A program made the position numbers and the translations under genes. From assembly GCF_028769735.1 (NCBI RefSeq), contig NC_088179.1:1364001-1428000 (forward strand): 64,000 bases of DNA, given 5' to 3'. The stretch comes from Zonotrichia leucophrys gambelii. Lineage: Eukaryota; Chordata; Aves; Passeriformes; Passerellidae. Of the stretch, positions 44,501 through 57,100 are shown one piece after another. The notes beneath the pieces were generated by a model. That model did not search any database. It was not told the DNA's origin and worked only from the letters and a program-made list of their open reading frames with translations. Positions within the stretch are counted from its first letter, which is position 1; each line of letters opens with the position of its first letter.

Positions 44501-47500
44501 CTCTATTTCTAGAGTGTCTGCTAAATGCAATCAAGACCTAGTACTACAATTAATGGTGTGCAAAGCCAAAAGTACACAGCACCTGCAATTTACTGCTGAA
44601 GGGAGAAGTCACTTCCGTGACACCAAAGGACAAACCCTTGGGAAGGTGCAGAGAGGCCACTCAGCACTTTCTTCTGCCTCCTCCAGCATCAGTAAGGTGT
44701 AATCTACTGCAACCCTCTGCAGCAGTCCCCAGGATCTTTTCACAGTTGGAGCACATCCCATTTTAGGCTTTCAAGTGCAGCTTGTATTGATTTGCCTTAA
44801 CCTGTGTGCCTGAGCGTGCCTGAGCTCCCACAATGCACCCCCATTGGGTTTGACTTAATTTAGACCCTGCAAAACTCCAGCCAAAATTCAGGGACTGAAG
44901 GGAGAGAGAAGCTGCCCAAAGATCTGGGGACACAGGGCAATAGGGCAGGGAAGTTGTAGGGCAGTTTGTAGGGCAGGCAGTTGTGCTGTCCTTCCACCTT
45001 TTATTCAGTTATTATTTCAAAATACAAAAAATCCTCACTTCCTCAGGAGTACAGGTATTGCTCCAACACCCCCTCCACCTTCATCTTTACTCTGGCCATA
45101 GATTCCTCCAGTCTCAATCACTGATCCCAGAGGTTTATTTTGTTCTGGGAAATGCCAGGTCATGCTGAGCAGCTTCACTATGTACAGACAGATTTGTGTG
45201 CAGCTGTGTTTCCTTCTGAGCTTAGCAGAATGCAGAATAAAGGCTCACAGGAGCATTGCACTCGTACACAAAACCACATCAAATGGTGCTGAATGTTACA
45301 GGGGACCCAACACTACCCTTGGGTGCTGCACAGAAACAAACACAACAGGCTGCCAGAGTCAAAATTCCTGAATTAAAAAAACCCAAACAAACGAAAAAAA
45401 TCTAAAGAAATCCAAACACCTTATAGAGTGAAGCAAGAAAACCAGTATTGCAATTAAAAGCATGGAGTGGACCAGGTATCAATGCCAACTCTTCTGCATT
45501 GACAGACTTGTCTTTCCCACTAAGCAAGCCCAGGCAGCTGCTGAGAGCTGGCACAGTCACAAAGTACAGGTGGAGGCTACTGCCCAGCAGTGCCCACACT
45601 GCAGGAGCCAATCCTCCAGGAGTCTCACAGTGCATGGCTGACCCAGCTGTGCACAGAGCCTGCTGGAGCACAAAACCCCAATGACCATTTCTTGGGGGAG
45701 TGGACACAGCTCCCATGCAGACAAGCCAGTCCTCAGGGCTGACCCACAGGGGGGCTGATACTCCTGCAAGCAGAAAAGAGGGAATCTCCCTAATGTTCTC
45801 AGTGAGACTGTCTCACAAAAACCATATGTTCTCATACCTTTGCTTCTCTCCACCATCTGCTGCAGCAGTCCCTGCCTGCATGTCTCTGTAGGACACTTCC
45901 TTTTTCTGCCCCAAAGACATCATGGGGTTCCCAACCTCCTCCTCAGGACACAATGGGCCTTAGTAAGAGATCCTCCCTTGCTCTGCCTCTACCATAGGTG
46001 CTCTGCCTTCCCTGCTGCCCTCACACTTCAGGGGGAGTACAGTCTACAAGAAGTCAGGAGATCCCTGTTGCCAGAGCACAGTGGGGCTGTGCATGGCCAC
46101 CAAGGGACAGTTTAATAAACAAGGAGGGTGTTTATGGTCTTTGATACCGAGGCAGATGAAGAATATCAATCCTTAATGGTGCTGGTCAGCTACTACCTGA
46201 ATAGTGGACAAATGCTTGCAGACTGCAGTGCTGCCTTTGGAAAATAAGGTAAGAGGAGAGGAGTGAACTGTAGTGGTTTTCATGGAAATGTCCTTGTGGG
46301 TTGTGAGTGCTCAGCTTACCAAAGGTGGATGTGCTGTGATCAGCCCTTCCCTGCTTCAGACTGCAAGAGTACCATCACAAACCCAGTACCCCAAGTGTAA
46401 CTAATAATGCGTGTAACTATGCCAAGTACATGCTTAGTCTTTAAAAAAAAACTAAATGAAAATATACTCTTGGAGCCTGTGAAGCTATTGTGAACTTTTC
46501 TCCTGCTGCTTGTTGTGTGCTCAGTGGTACGGGGACTTAAATGTGATGTTGTACCAGTTGAAAAATCTAAAGAAACTATGGGAATTACTGGAATAAGGCA
46601 AAAGTGGTTTGATTTTCATAGTTCTGTCTGCATCAGTTTACTGTGCCTTCAAACAGCCTAAAGGTTTTATATGGGAACTTTCTTCTGGTGTGGCTGCCCT
46701 GGCTTGTGCCTCCATCCTTGCCATTAACTGCTCCTTCTTTCAGCTCTGAGTAGTTCCTCAACTACCTTGAAGTCTTACTTTTTGTAAAATTTGTTTTGGT
46801 TTGCATGTTGGTATGTTGCCCCAGCCAGTACTTTGTCCTGTGATCTGTAAACTTCTTGTTCTTTGATGACAGTAGTTGAGAGCCTTTGTAAGAACAGACA
46901 AGTCAGAGGGCAGGAAGGAGAGAGAAGTGACTGTGAGCCCTTGAACAGCTACAGGAAAGCTGTGGCTCTAATGCAGGCTGATGCAGCCTTCCCTCGAGTC
47001 AGGCTGAAAAGGCAGGGGAGGCTTCAACAACGAGGTGGAGATGGATGTTTCTGAAAGATGAATCTTGCTAATCTTGTTCTACATAGGTTTCTCTGAAATA
47101 ATTCCTTGCTGGTTTTAAATTTAAAAGTGCTTTACCTCAAAACCAATAATTACTCTGTGATTGTCCTGTGAGATGTGGCAAAGGAGAAAACAGCACATAA
47201 ATTCAAGCACTGCAGTTATCCTTTCAGTCTGCATGTTAACTGCACATAGCTGCCTGTGCAGGAGGAGTGGGATAAGCAATGCTGCTGTGCAGGCTGGTAA
47301 TCCTCCCCGAGGCACCCAGTTTGTCTTAAAAGCACTGTGATAAATAATCTAATGAATTGCAGGGATGAAATTTCCCCTAGGTAGATAATAATATGCAATA
47401 GGTGCCTAAATACTTGTGAATCAGTTAGAATAAAAATAATTACTCTATTAGTATACCTCATAGGTATATTAAAACCTGCCAAACATCATTATGAGGGAGC

Positions 47501-48785
47501 ATGTGGTAACAACATGAAACTGATACAATATTCAACAGCAGCACTGTAGGAGCTGAAATCCCTCTCCTTCCATGGAGGATGTCAGTAAGAACAGAAGTTG
47601 GGTTTATGTGCATTCCACCTAACTGCTTGTTCCCAAAAATAAGCATCTGTAATCTGTCATACTGTTCAGAGGGAAAGGAAGACATCAATAAGATAAACCA
47701 CTTAATTTTTAAAGGTTCTGAGACAAGTGGTTTGTGATAATTTCTTCCATTGCCCATTAGATGACATAGGGGATATATCCTGCAAAATGTCTTCTTGTCT
47801 GACTAATCTTTTAAGGCTGTAATTTGGCTCGCCTTGAATGTCGCATTCCAGGAGTTTTAAAGGGAAAACGATGATGGCACTAAGGGATGCGGCTCTCGGG
47901 CACGGACGGGACTCGGGCAGCTGTCGGAGGTGCCGTGTCTCCCGGCAGCGGGTGGGTGAAGCGCTGCTGCGCCAGGGCCGGCATCATGGAGCTCTCTCCT
48001 CTCCCGGACCGCGGGGCGCGCACCGAGGCGGCTCCGCTGCCCCGGCACAGGGGCCGCAGGGGCCAGGCACCCGCCCGAGGCACAAGGGACGCTTTTAAGG
48101 ACAGCATTTCCAAAAGCAAAGGCGGCTTCGGCGAGAGGCTGAGCCCGCCGGCGGGCCGGCAGCCCCCGTCCCCCTCCCCTCGGTGGCGGCTCCCCCGCCC
48201 CGCGCTGCGGAGGAGCGGCCCCCGCCCGCGGCAGGAGCAGCCCCGGCTCGGGGCGGAGCGGGGACTGGCCGGGCCCGGTTACCTGTAGGAGGTGGTGTGG
48301 CCGCCGTCCGCCTGCGAGCGCGGCCGGAGCTGCTCGGGGCCGTCGATCGCCGGTCTCCCGCCGCCGCCGGGCAGGGCGCAGGCGGCGCGTCCCGGGGCGG
48401 GCTGGGGGGCGGCCCCGTCCCTCCCGCCGCCGCCGCCGCCGCTACTGGCGCTGACCCAGGGGAAGTCGTCCCTCCTCGGGAGGGGCCACGCTCTGAAGTC
48501 CCGCCGGTACTGGGTCTCCGCCGCGAAGGGCTCTTCGGCGGCGGCCGCCCGGCTCTTCCTGCGGCCGCTCGGCTTCCCGGCGGCGGGGTCCCGAGGGCGG
48601 CGCACCGGGGCGGGCGGGCGAGCGCTGCCCCGCGGAGGGGGCCCGCCGCGCTGGGGCGGCCCGTCCTCCTGCTCCTCGATGTCCGAGTAGTTGTGGATGG
48701 TGAGCGGCACGGAGAGGTCGGACTTGTCCAGCTGGCTCCAGAAGCGGGCCAAGCAGCATACCCGGCTGATGCAGGGCCAGGCCAT
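35436..48785 (-). CDS. MAP6D1: MAP6D1, complete coding sequence (3 exons)
   Basis: Exons at 48283-48785, 38040-38157 and 35436-35513 join in phase to 232 residues. The N-terminus MAWPCISRVCCLARFW has the Cys5, Cys10 and Cys11 that are palmitoylated in the MAP6 family and target the protein to Golgi or plasma membrane. TQYRRDFRAWPLP (residues 91-103) is a Mn-type module that binds microtubules and calmodulin; TTSYRQEYRPWTGAKPSKP (164-182) is the second. The C-terminus FSPNPSAVFQAPSRILNV is diagnostic of MAP6D1 rather than MAP6. Human MAP6D1 is about 199 residues as I recall, so this one is longer, mainly by an Ala/Gly/Arg-rich insert in exon 1. It stabilises neuronal microtubules. It is tail to tail with YEATS2 and upstream of PARL, as in mammals. 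Confidence 0.93.
35514..38039 (-). other. MAP6D1: MAP6D1 intron 2
   Basis: 2.5 kb intron. On the + strand a possible terminal exon (36042-36124) is noted separately as a weak finding. No repeat family was recognised. Confidence 0.75.
38040..38157 (-). CDS. MAP6D1: MAP6D1 exon 2
   Basis: Acceptor TTTCAG, donor AAG|GTAATT on the minus strand. One base finishes Arg168; then 39 codons. It reads QEYRPWTGAKPSKPIKSKQG and FVQETSYKADFK. The second part resembles the MAP6 sequence ending in ETSY-x-A-x-F-K more than the mammalian MAP6D1 tail I recall. Confidence 0.92.
38158..48282 (-). other. MAP6D1: MAP6D1 intron 1, about 10.1 kb
   Basis: Long first intron. I recognise a triple 33-bp repeat at 39544-39645 and otherwise unique sequence of mixed composition. 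No further MAP6-like module, RNA gene or mobile element was identified, although old diverged repeats could be missed by eye. Confidence 0.7.
39544..39645. repeat. 33 bp tandem repeat, three copies
   Basis: Unit starts GTGAGTGCCCACACAGCACC and ends GGTGCCTCAG. Copies begin at 39544, 39577 and 39610; the third is more diverged at its end. Every copy is preceded by CAG, so each boundary forms CAG|GTGAGT, a perfect 5' splice-site consensus on the + strand. Confidence 0.9.
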
Positions 48786-49210
48786 GGCCGCGGCCGCAGC
48801 CCCCGCCTCGCCCGCAGCGGCGCCCGCGGCTCCGGCGCCCGCAGCCGGCCGCGCTCCCGGCTTCAGCCCTCATCGGCGGCAGCCCCTCCTCCCGCCGCCC
48901 CCTTCCCCGGTAACGACACCCCCTCGCCGGGATTACGGCCCGCACACGTGACCCGGCTGCCGGCGGGAGCCCCGTGCAGCTGCGGGGGCTGGCGGCGGTG
49001 CGGGCGTGGGGAGCGCGGCCGGCACCGGACCCCGCCGGGCTGCGTGCCCGGCTGCCTCGGGGGGCACCGGCTCTGCCCGTGCTGCTTCGGGCCCGGCGTC
49101 TGTCGGTGCTTTGCGAGCCGCTCTTTAGGTGCCCGGGAGCGCCGTAGCGCGTCCAGGGACGGCCCCGGCCAGGAGCGCTGCTCCGCGCTAGCCGGGGGTA
49201 CTGCTCAGCT
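47880..49210 (-). promoter_or_regulatory. MAP6D1: CpG island and promoter of MAP6D1
   Basis: About 1.3 kb of very GC-rich, CpG-dense sequence centred on MAP6D1 exon 1 and its upstream flank. Flanking sequence on both sides is AT-rich. The transcription start must lie above 48785 on the minus strand; no TATA box was seen, as is usual for CpG-island promoters. Confidence 0.88.
48283..48785 (-). CDS. MAP6D1: MAP6D1 exon 1
   Basis: ATG is the complement of 48783-48785; donor CAG|GTAACC on the minus strand. 167 codons plus two bases. It contains the palmitoylation Cys cluster (5, 10, 11), LDKSDLSVPLTIHNYSDIEE, a Pro/Arg-rich stretch, the TQYRRDFRAWPLPRRDDFPW module and a Gly run of six. The start is fixed by the conserved MAWPCIS sequence. 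It lies within the CpG island. Confidence 0.94.
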
Positions 49211-49854
49211 CTACCTTCGAGGAGCCGTAAGCGTTTGTATGCCAAACCTGGCGCTTATTTTAGAAGTGATCTCCGTGAGAAACAGCAGCATTGCCATGCT
49301 GGTTTCCAAGAGCTTCGTGCAAATCCTCACCTCTCATAATCCCTCTCCATTTACATTAAACCAATTCACTATTAAAATACTAACTATTGACCACAATCCA
49401 AGCATCTATTATATACCTCAATATAGGACCTACATCCTTTACTGTTCGCTGGAGACTGTAAATTACAGCTTTCCTTTTAGACATTCAGGTTCAAAACCAA
49501 ACAGCCCTGGCATAAACCATTGAAACTGACAAGAATTACATCAGGAATAAAGTCAGGCTTTTGAATTTTGACATTTTATGGCCGGTAGCCACTTATTACA
49601 TAATGCTCCTCCACAATTCCCCATTCAGTGGGTTATTACCAAAGCTGAATCTCCCAAAGAATCACCAAACTGTGAAATGCAATGCTGTAAAAGTGAAGAA
49701 TGCAGATAAACTGATATGCCACCTATTGGAAAATCTATTAAAAGGCTAACAGGACAGGCATTTCATTTCAGAATATAATAATCCAATTACAGGTGGTTAT
49801 CTGATAAGCAAGGGGTAATAGCTTTACATTGAGGGAGGGCAGGTTTAGATTTAT

Positions 49855-50062
49855 TAGTGAAATAAATTTTTCCTAATGGAGGTGCTGAGGAACAGGTTGC
49901 CCAGAGAAGCTGTGGATTCTCCATCCCTGGAAGTGTCCAAGGCCAGGTTGGATGGGCTTGGAGCAACCTGGGATAGGGGAAGGTGTCCCTGCCCCTGGGA
50001 GTGGGGTAGAATGAGATGATCTCTAAGGTCCCTTCCAACCCAACCCACACCATTCTGTGAAG
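49855..50062 (+). mobile_element. CR1 LINE 3' end
   Basis: Sense-orientation CR1 tail: CCTAATGGAGGTGCTGAGGA, CAGGTTGCCCAGAGAAGCTG, GGCCAGGTTGGATGGGCTTG, GGTCCCTTCCAACCCAACCC, ending CCATTCTGTGAAG. About 208 bases, 5'-truncated, well preserved. Confidence 0.93.
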
Positions 50063-53000
50063 TGTTATTAAGAAATTAATAATGCAATGGAAGCTGAGAA
50101 GGTAAAATTTATTGCTTTGTTTCAGCTAAGCAGTTTCTATCCTAGTGAATTAGCACCTCACTTCAGTCCAGATTTACACCTGCCCGTGGGGTGAAGGAGG
50201 ACTGGGAATGTGCATATGGACTGGGGCAGAACCTCTCCTTGAGTGTTTGGCCTCTCTCTGAAACACAATCATGGCACAAAAGGAAATTCTTTGCACATGA
50301 TCCTGTTGCCTAAATATCTGATTTAGCACTTGCCCCTGCTGCTCCCAGTTTTGATTTCACCATCCCCCCTCCTCATGTCAGCTGGGACAGGGTGACTCAG
50401 AAATGTCAGGTAAAAACATTTTGATCCCAACACAGAACTCTTATCCAATACTATATAGGCTGTTGGATGCTGTGTTTCATTTGCTGTCTGAAAACTCCAC
50501 AAATGTAATTCTACTTTTAGGAATATCCAGGGAAACATTTATGAATTTTCTCCTGCTCTTGGTTTTCTGGAACTGCTCTATTCTATGTTGTAATTTTAAA
50601 AAATACATCGTATCTGGTAAAGAGAAACAGACTTTCCAGCCATGGGAGAAAACAGAACATGTGCTTTATCATGTTATCAGTGGCACAGTACAAATGATGC
50701 TCTGATCCTTGTTCCTAGGCCTGACTTAGCAAAATCCATTGAATAAATCGGATGTCTCTGCTCATCCTGTGCCTGACACTTCCTAGCACTGAGTTCAGCT
50801 CTGGCACTGCATGTCTCTGAGCCCACCTACAGCATCAGGCAGTGCTTGCAGCAGCTGCTCATCACAGCTTGTAGGATGAAATTGGCACAAAGGCTAACTC
50901 AGACAGGAAAACCAGAAGATGCTGGATGAGATTAAAAAGTTGTCTGCATTTAGAAGATTTGTCATGATTAAAAGCTTGGGAGGAGGAGGGGTGGAATACT
51001 GCAACACTAAGACAAAAGCCATCAAATCAGAAAGCAAAACAGCTTGCTGCCAGGAATGGGGGCTGAAAGCTCAAACAGTTTTAACACTAAAATGAAATTC
51101 CAATAGAGCAGATCACTAAAACAAATTATTCCTTAAAAATGGCAAGGCCAAAGCAGACTTTAAAGCCACAGAAAAAGGATGAAGAATTGTGTCTCTACAT
51201 GATTAACCACGACTTTATACTTATTGCTGTTTTCCTACACAAACACTAGCTGTTGTCTCTGCCAAGTGTCCACATAATCACCACATTGTATTTTTATTCA
51301 CAATAATCTCTTTGAAAAGGGAGGGGAAAGTCTTTCCATGTGGTTGGTTTTGTTTTAGGTAATTGGTTCTTTTTGTTGTTTTTTTTTCTAGGGTTGGATT
51401 TTAGGCTTTTTCTATCATTCTTCTAATTAATTTTCCAGCCAAAGGTGTGACTAAATGCTGAGACACTGACATGTGCTGATGCCACATTTTGCAAGAAGTG
51501 CATATTTGCTTGTCAGAAAGGTTTCTTATGTACTCCAGTGAGCTGTTGTAATTTCAGGGCATTCCTTGTCTTGGTGACTTGAGAATTGGTTTTCCTATTG
51601 GAGTAATTTTGGGCAGAAAAGATAGTTTGTCTTTCCCAGAAAATGCTGCAGAAAGGCTCAGGTGCAAAATGACATGAAACCCACTGCTTGGTGAAGATTT
51701 TTGTACAACCTTACATATGGCACACACCTCTAGAGTCTCTGTAAATGAGGAAAATTGAACAGCCTTTAGAAGGACAAATGCTCTTATGCCTAAAGTTAAG
51801 GTGAAGCTTAGGCATAGACCCTCAAACCACAGCCACTGGCTGGAAAGCTGGTGACTTCCAACCTCTGTGCCAGTTCCAGGATGTTTTTCAGGTGCTTTGA
51901 GTCCCTTCCTGCAAGCTGAAAGAGTGCAGCAACACGCTGCAGGGAGGTCTAACACAGCACAAGCGGGACTTCCCTCTCTGCAGGTGATACAGGGTCAGGA
52001 GGTATTGGTGCTGTGTTGAAGAACTTAATTGCAACTTTGGCTTATCCTACTAGGCCTGTAAAATATAATGTTCTTCAGGTTTAATACACACTATTTCCTG
52101 CAGCATTACTGCCTGCAGTTTTCAGCCAGGATCTCTGAAAAACTCTCAGCAAATAATTGTTGTTGAAGAGACTGGATAAGTTGTTGAGTGCACAAGAGAT
52201 AACACAAGGAAGAGAAACAGGGAGAAAATAGGAGTGGACAAACACAATAGCTGCAAAGCCAGCAGTGAAGTAGTCTGAGGTTTGGCTTTTGAGCTTCTCT
52301 GGCATGAAATGCTCCCTTAGGACAAGCCTGCTCAGAGGCCACCAGCTGCTGCTGCTGGATTCTCCGTGCCTGTGCTGGGCTGTGCCGCGTGTTCCGCTGC
52401 CCTCTCTCTGCTGCAGGCAGGGCTGCATGGCGCCTGAAGCTCTGGCAACAGCCATGCTTGGCCAGAATACCCCAGCACAGAGCAGGGAAGGGGAGTAAGT
52501 GACAGACTGGAGACTGAAAGCCAGATAACTCCAGGAGCAGAGCAGAGGAATATTGGCTACTCCAGCTCCTTCATTTTCAAGTGTTTACGTCACCAGGCAC
52601 ATGGAGTTACACATCCTCAAGTGCCTCATTTTTCTAATGAAGAGAAAAAATTAAACAAGCACTGGCCTGGGACAGGGAGTTTACACCAATTTTGTACTCC
52701 ATCATTTATTAAAGCTGGTGCCACTTAGCATTATGTATTCCCTTTCCCCACAGAAATGTATTTTATGTGAGGCACTGCTATAAAGTAAAAACACCTAAGT
52801 TGCTTCTTACAAATGCAACATGTTCTTTGGCAGGTCAGTCCTTGTGGAAGGACTAAGAGCTGACAGGAAAGAGTTAAGGGCTTGAAGCCACCAGCTTGTG
52901 TCTGGGCAGATTCCTCAGCCTTTGGCAATGGGTTCAGGATCAGCCCTGCACGACAGGCACAGAGCAGCAGCACACCCCAAATCCAGTTTTTACTTGTAAA

Positions 53001-53743
53001 TAGGAGCACTGGTCATGGTACTACCCTCAGGTTTACTTTAGCAGTTACTTCTGTTTACAGCATTGCTGATCTCAGGCACCTCATCTATTTTTGCTGAAGC
53101 TGCTTATTTTCTAAAACTGGCAGATTCTGAACCATATGGTACAGGTTTAAAGTTCTTAGAAAAACCTTAAAGAAAACTAACAATACAGCACAGCTTAAAG
53201 AATATCCCTCTACCCCACCCCAAAATCAATGTAGTGAAAGAATACAGAAAGGAGTGTAACTCATGGTAGAATATCAAAAACCACAGGATGTCATTCTTCC
53301 CCTGCATGTCATTATGAAAAGGATATATCATTGTAGTAAAATCTAATAAGATCTAAAAGCTTGCTGGAACTCAACAGAAAAGAAAACCACAAGTTGAATA
53401 AATCACAGGTGACAAAGCTGGACCATCAAACCAGTTACATAAGCCTTGGCAAGCAATCCACTCTTGCTACATGTATTTCAAGTTTCAAATCAAACAAGAC
53501 CACTGCCTCACTTCATCCAATATTTTCAACAACAAAAACCACTGAACTTCACCAAATTAGCCTTATTTGAGTCCTACTTTCCCTTCTAGGAAAGCACCTT
53601 GTATTGTCTGGCAGACATTAGGGGTCAGTGATCCATTAAATTCTTCAGTTCTGAAAATGTTTATCTTGCTAATATTAACCAGTTGCATCCCATTTTCATT
53701 TTTTCTTTAACAGAGATTTAGGTCACTTAATTGAAAAACATGT

Positions 53744-53811
53744 TTTATTCCACCTTTAAAAAGGTAATGCAGACTGTTACTTCAGAAAGCAATAGGATAA
53801 AAACCTTTATT
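53744..53811 (-). promoter_or_regulatory. PARL: candidate PARL polyadenylation signals
   Basis: Two minus-strand AATAAA motifs, complements of 53806-53811 and 53744-53749, lie about 185 and 250 bases beyond the PARL stop. Both sit beside a similar TCCACCTTT-type block, as if locally duplicated. They would give a short 3' UTR. Confidence 0.55.
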
Positions 53812-53994
53812 GTTCCACCTTTGAAAGAGTTCATTTTCTATGGGTATGAATTTTTGTAACATAATTTTGTTACATCAGAAACTTCAGCTCCTTAGAGGCT
53901 TAATATGGAGTAGCAAAAACACCTTCCAAACCAATTCAATCCCATGTCTTCAAGTAAGATACCACTTGGGCACGAGGAAACTCTAGGATTGGAA

Positions 53995-54112
53995 TCAGTT
54001 AGATCTTCCACCTCCTCCCTTTCCTGTGTTCTTTGTCCTCATTTCATGCCAAGCTTTCACCAGGGGTTCTCTGTTCTTCCAGATGAGCTCGTGGCCATAA
54101 GTCACATACCAC
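53995..54112 (-). CDS. PARL: PARL terminal exon
   Basis: Acceptor TTCCCAG on the minus strand; one base completes Met, then 38 codons and TGA. It reads [20 protein letters not shown] and a Gly/Lys-rich tail ending GGGGRSN. The tail is slightly longer than in human. Confidence 0.95.
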
Positions 54113-57100
54113 CTGGGAAAGAAAGCCATGGGTAAAGTTAACTGTGACTTCCCTCTGCATCTGAGGGAAAACAGGCTGAGCCTGAAACCCAGGAAATACT
54201 CAGTGTAAGAGACAAGATAAAGTAAGGCACAAAGAACAACGTGCTTGCAAAACAGCAGGTAAGCCACTCATTCTCTTGACTGCAAACAGTTAACTTTGTT
54301 GTTCTTGTTTGTCTCAGTCCTGAGAATGAACAGTTTTCCTGCCTTTAATTTCAAGCTGTTGTGATTTCCACTTAGAAAGGCATAAAAAAAATCTCCATAT
54401 AAAAGACTGTTAAAACAGTTGTGTTGCTTGTGCTGATCCTCACTGACAACACCAAGGAAAAGTGTTCTTTCTTCTCCTATATAAACACAACTGCCCCATA
54501 AAGAACAACCATATTCCATTCAAAATGAATTCTCTTCTATGTGCACCTAAAGATGAATCTATCAAAGTGTTCTAGCTTTGTTTATATTCCCAGACAATTA
54601 TACATGCTAATACATGAATATCAATATAAGTGATTAGCAATGGAGGTTATGGAGGAGAGGCATGAGGGGAAGCAACCACATGGAAATAGGCTGAAGGTTC
54701 TCTGCCAAGCCCAGCTCCACACCTGAATCCTGAGGAACAAAAGCCCTTTTCTGTGAGCCAGCAGCCAGTGAACTGGCCATCCCTTTAAATCAGACAGCTG
54801 CTTTCTAAAGTGGGAGGCAATGTACAGAAAATACTTTGGCCATTCAACATAGGTCCTAAATAAGGCCCTTTCTCTTTTAGCATAAAGTGATCAAACTCAT
54901 CACTGAGTAGAACAAACAGGTATAAATATGTAGGTGAGGAAAGCAAGACACTTGCCAGCTCCAGACCATTTCTACTGCAACTGCTATCCTCTTTTAACAT
55001 GTGAATCTGCCTCACCAATGCAGACTGTTCCTCCTCACAATGAACAAGCTGATTCAGATCCATCAGGGCAGAAAGCAGTTCTGAATCAGCAAGACTACAT
55101 CATGCATTTGTGATAGCAGAGACAGGGAGAAAAGGAGGCTGTACAGCACAGAGCTCACTGACACCAAAGCCAAGAAACAGGGAACTATTTGGTCTACAAG
55201 CTGGTTTGCCTTTAAATGTGGCCTAGTGAAATCTCAGGTAGGCTTTTCAAATGCCTACATAAAATATTCAAAATGCACCTAGCAACAGGTCTGCAATTGG
55301 GTAGAAGGGGAAAAATTCAATGTAGTTCAAACATGGAACAATACAGAACTGTTTCCTACAAACTTGTTTCTAGTAGTTCTTACTAATTAGGAAGAACTAA
55401 TTTACTAATTTGTCCCCACAAAGGCAATACAGCAACACTGAGAAAACTGCACTAGAGGCTGCTCAAAGGAATTTGGCCTGAGCTTTTATTAACTCTGTAG
55501 CTCTCTGTAAATTTGCAATTAGAGGAAAAACACTGACACAAAGACATTTTTTTAGCTCTTTAAAGTTATTTTAATTTGTCTATTCTGTGTTTTGTGGGAA
55601 TCTTTTCTGCCCTGTGATTCTCTTCAATGTGCTGGCAAGTGCAGGACAGAAACAGCCAGCCCAGGTTACAGGAACACCTGACATTTAATCCATGATTCTG
55701 TGGCAGTTCAGCTCAGTTCTTTCAGCTCATCAGTTAACAATGTTTTCCACAAAAATGTACAGCACTAAAAGGGTAACACTGAGTTGTACTCATTGCTAGT
55801 TAAAGACAACTTTACAGAAAAACCCCACACTACAGCAATACAGGAAGAGAGAAAAATACAGGATTAAATTAAATACAAAACAGAGTTAGTAAATACAGAC
55901 TTACATTCCAAAGAGAGCTCCTCCAAGGTGTGCAGCATGGTCAAAAAGTCTCCAGCCTAAAACAAGCCCTGCAGTGTCAAATGCAATTATGGCTTTTAAA
56001 GCCTAGAAATGAGAGAACATGGAATGGACAGGATCAGTCGCAGCACAAAATGGCCAATGATAAACAGTTTTCTATTCTAGCACAGAGCAAAAATTTGGAA
56101 TCAAAAACATCCTATAGATTTTATATCAAAGAAATTACTGTAAAAAAGTTGTTTTAAAACAAGAGACTCAGTCTCCAACTGTATTGTGCTGTCAAAATAC
56201 AGAATGTCAGGAGCTACAGAATAGTGCAAGGTGGGATGTGTCCTTTCTGAGCACTCAGTCTCTTCCAATCTTCATTTTTAAGGCTACAAATACATTCCAA
56301 ACTTGGGTCAGGAGGAAACAAAAATTACTTGAAAGAGCACGTGCTATAAAAGACACAAAATATGTAATTGCAACATTCTCATTCTCTAATTCTGCTGTAG
56401 CTTAGATTTATGTGCATCTGTGCTCCTGAACACAACTCTCTAGTGGATGGAACACGTGGGGCAGCAACCCTGTTATCTTATCTGATAGAAACATTGGTTG
56501 GAAGGCAGAAAATCAGGAAGGCAGTGAACAACTCCACAGCAGAGCAGCACGAGCTGCTGCTGTACCATCTTCAGGAGGCAAAGGCACCAGAACTGTCAAC
56601 AGACAAGACTTTACTAAATGCCTCCTTTCATAAAGACTGACAGATTTAATGCTGGGATGAAATGGTACTTTAGGCACGATTTTTCCTTAAGCATGAGTGT
56701 TAGAATAGAAACTCCATTGTTACACTGGCTTGTTTCATTTGAAAGCTCATCACAGTATAGGTAAGGTAGATTAAAGGACTATGTAAAGTTTAGATAAACA
56801 ATTATACAATTACATAGTTGGGCCAAAATCATTCCAATGCTTCTATGCAATAGCTGATATTGCTCCTGTTTTGCAGTGAGCACTTGCCCATGGCAATGCT
56901 CTCTGTGGCTCTGCCTGTATTTCCACCCTGGCCACCTTTTAAAGAAAGATGCAGTTAAAGGGTAGCATGCAAAAAACCCCAGGTCAACCCAGGCAGAATT
57001 GCAAGAAAAACATGAAGGCTACATCTGAGAATGTTTGTTCAAATCTATAAGCTTCACTTACAAAGAGTATTAAATCTCATGATCTTGCAATGACCTGGCT

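Larger units (their letters stand above)
49220..53994. other. intergenic region between MAP6D1 and PARL
   Basis: About 4.8 kb between the MAP6D1 promoter and the PARL stop. Holds a CR1 fragment at 49855-50062 and the probable PARL 3' UTR near 53.7-54.0 kb. The moderately GC-rich block at 52.3-52.5 kb shows no recognised gene. Confidence 0.65.

Noticed and set aside
48183..49523. 446-codon open frame on the + strand
   Set aside because: Antisense to MAP6D1 exon 1 and its CpG island; high GC suppresses stop codons. The minus strand carries the conserved protein.
52289..52498. Moderately GC-rich block with open frames on both strands between MAP6D1 and PARL
   Set aside because: No splice-site framing, CpG enrichment or recognisable peptide.
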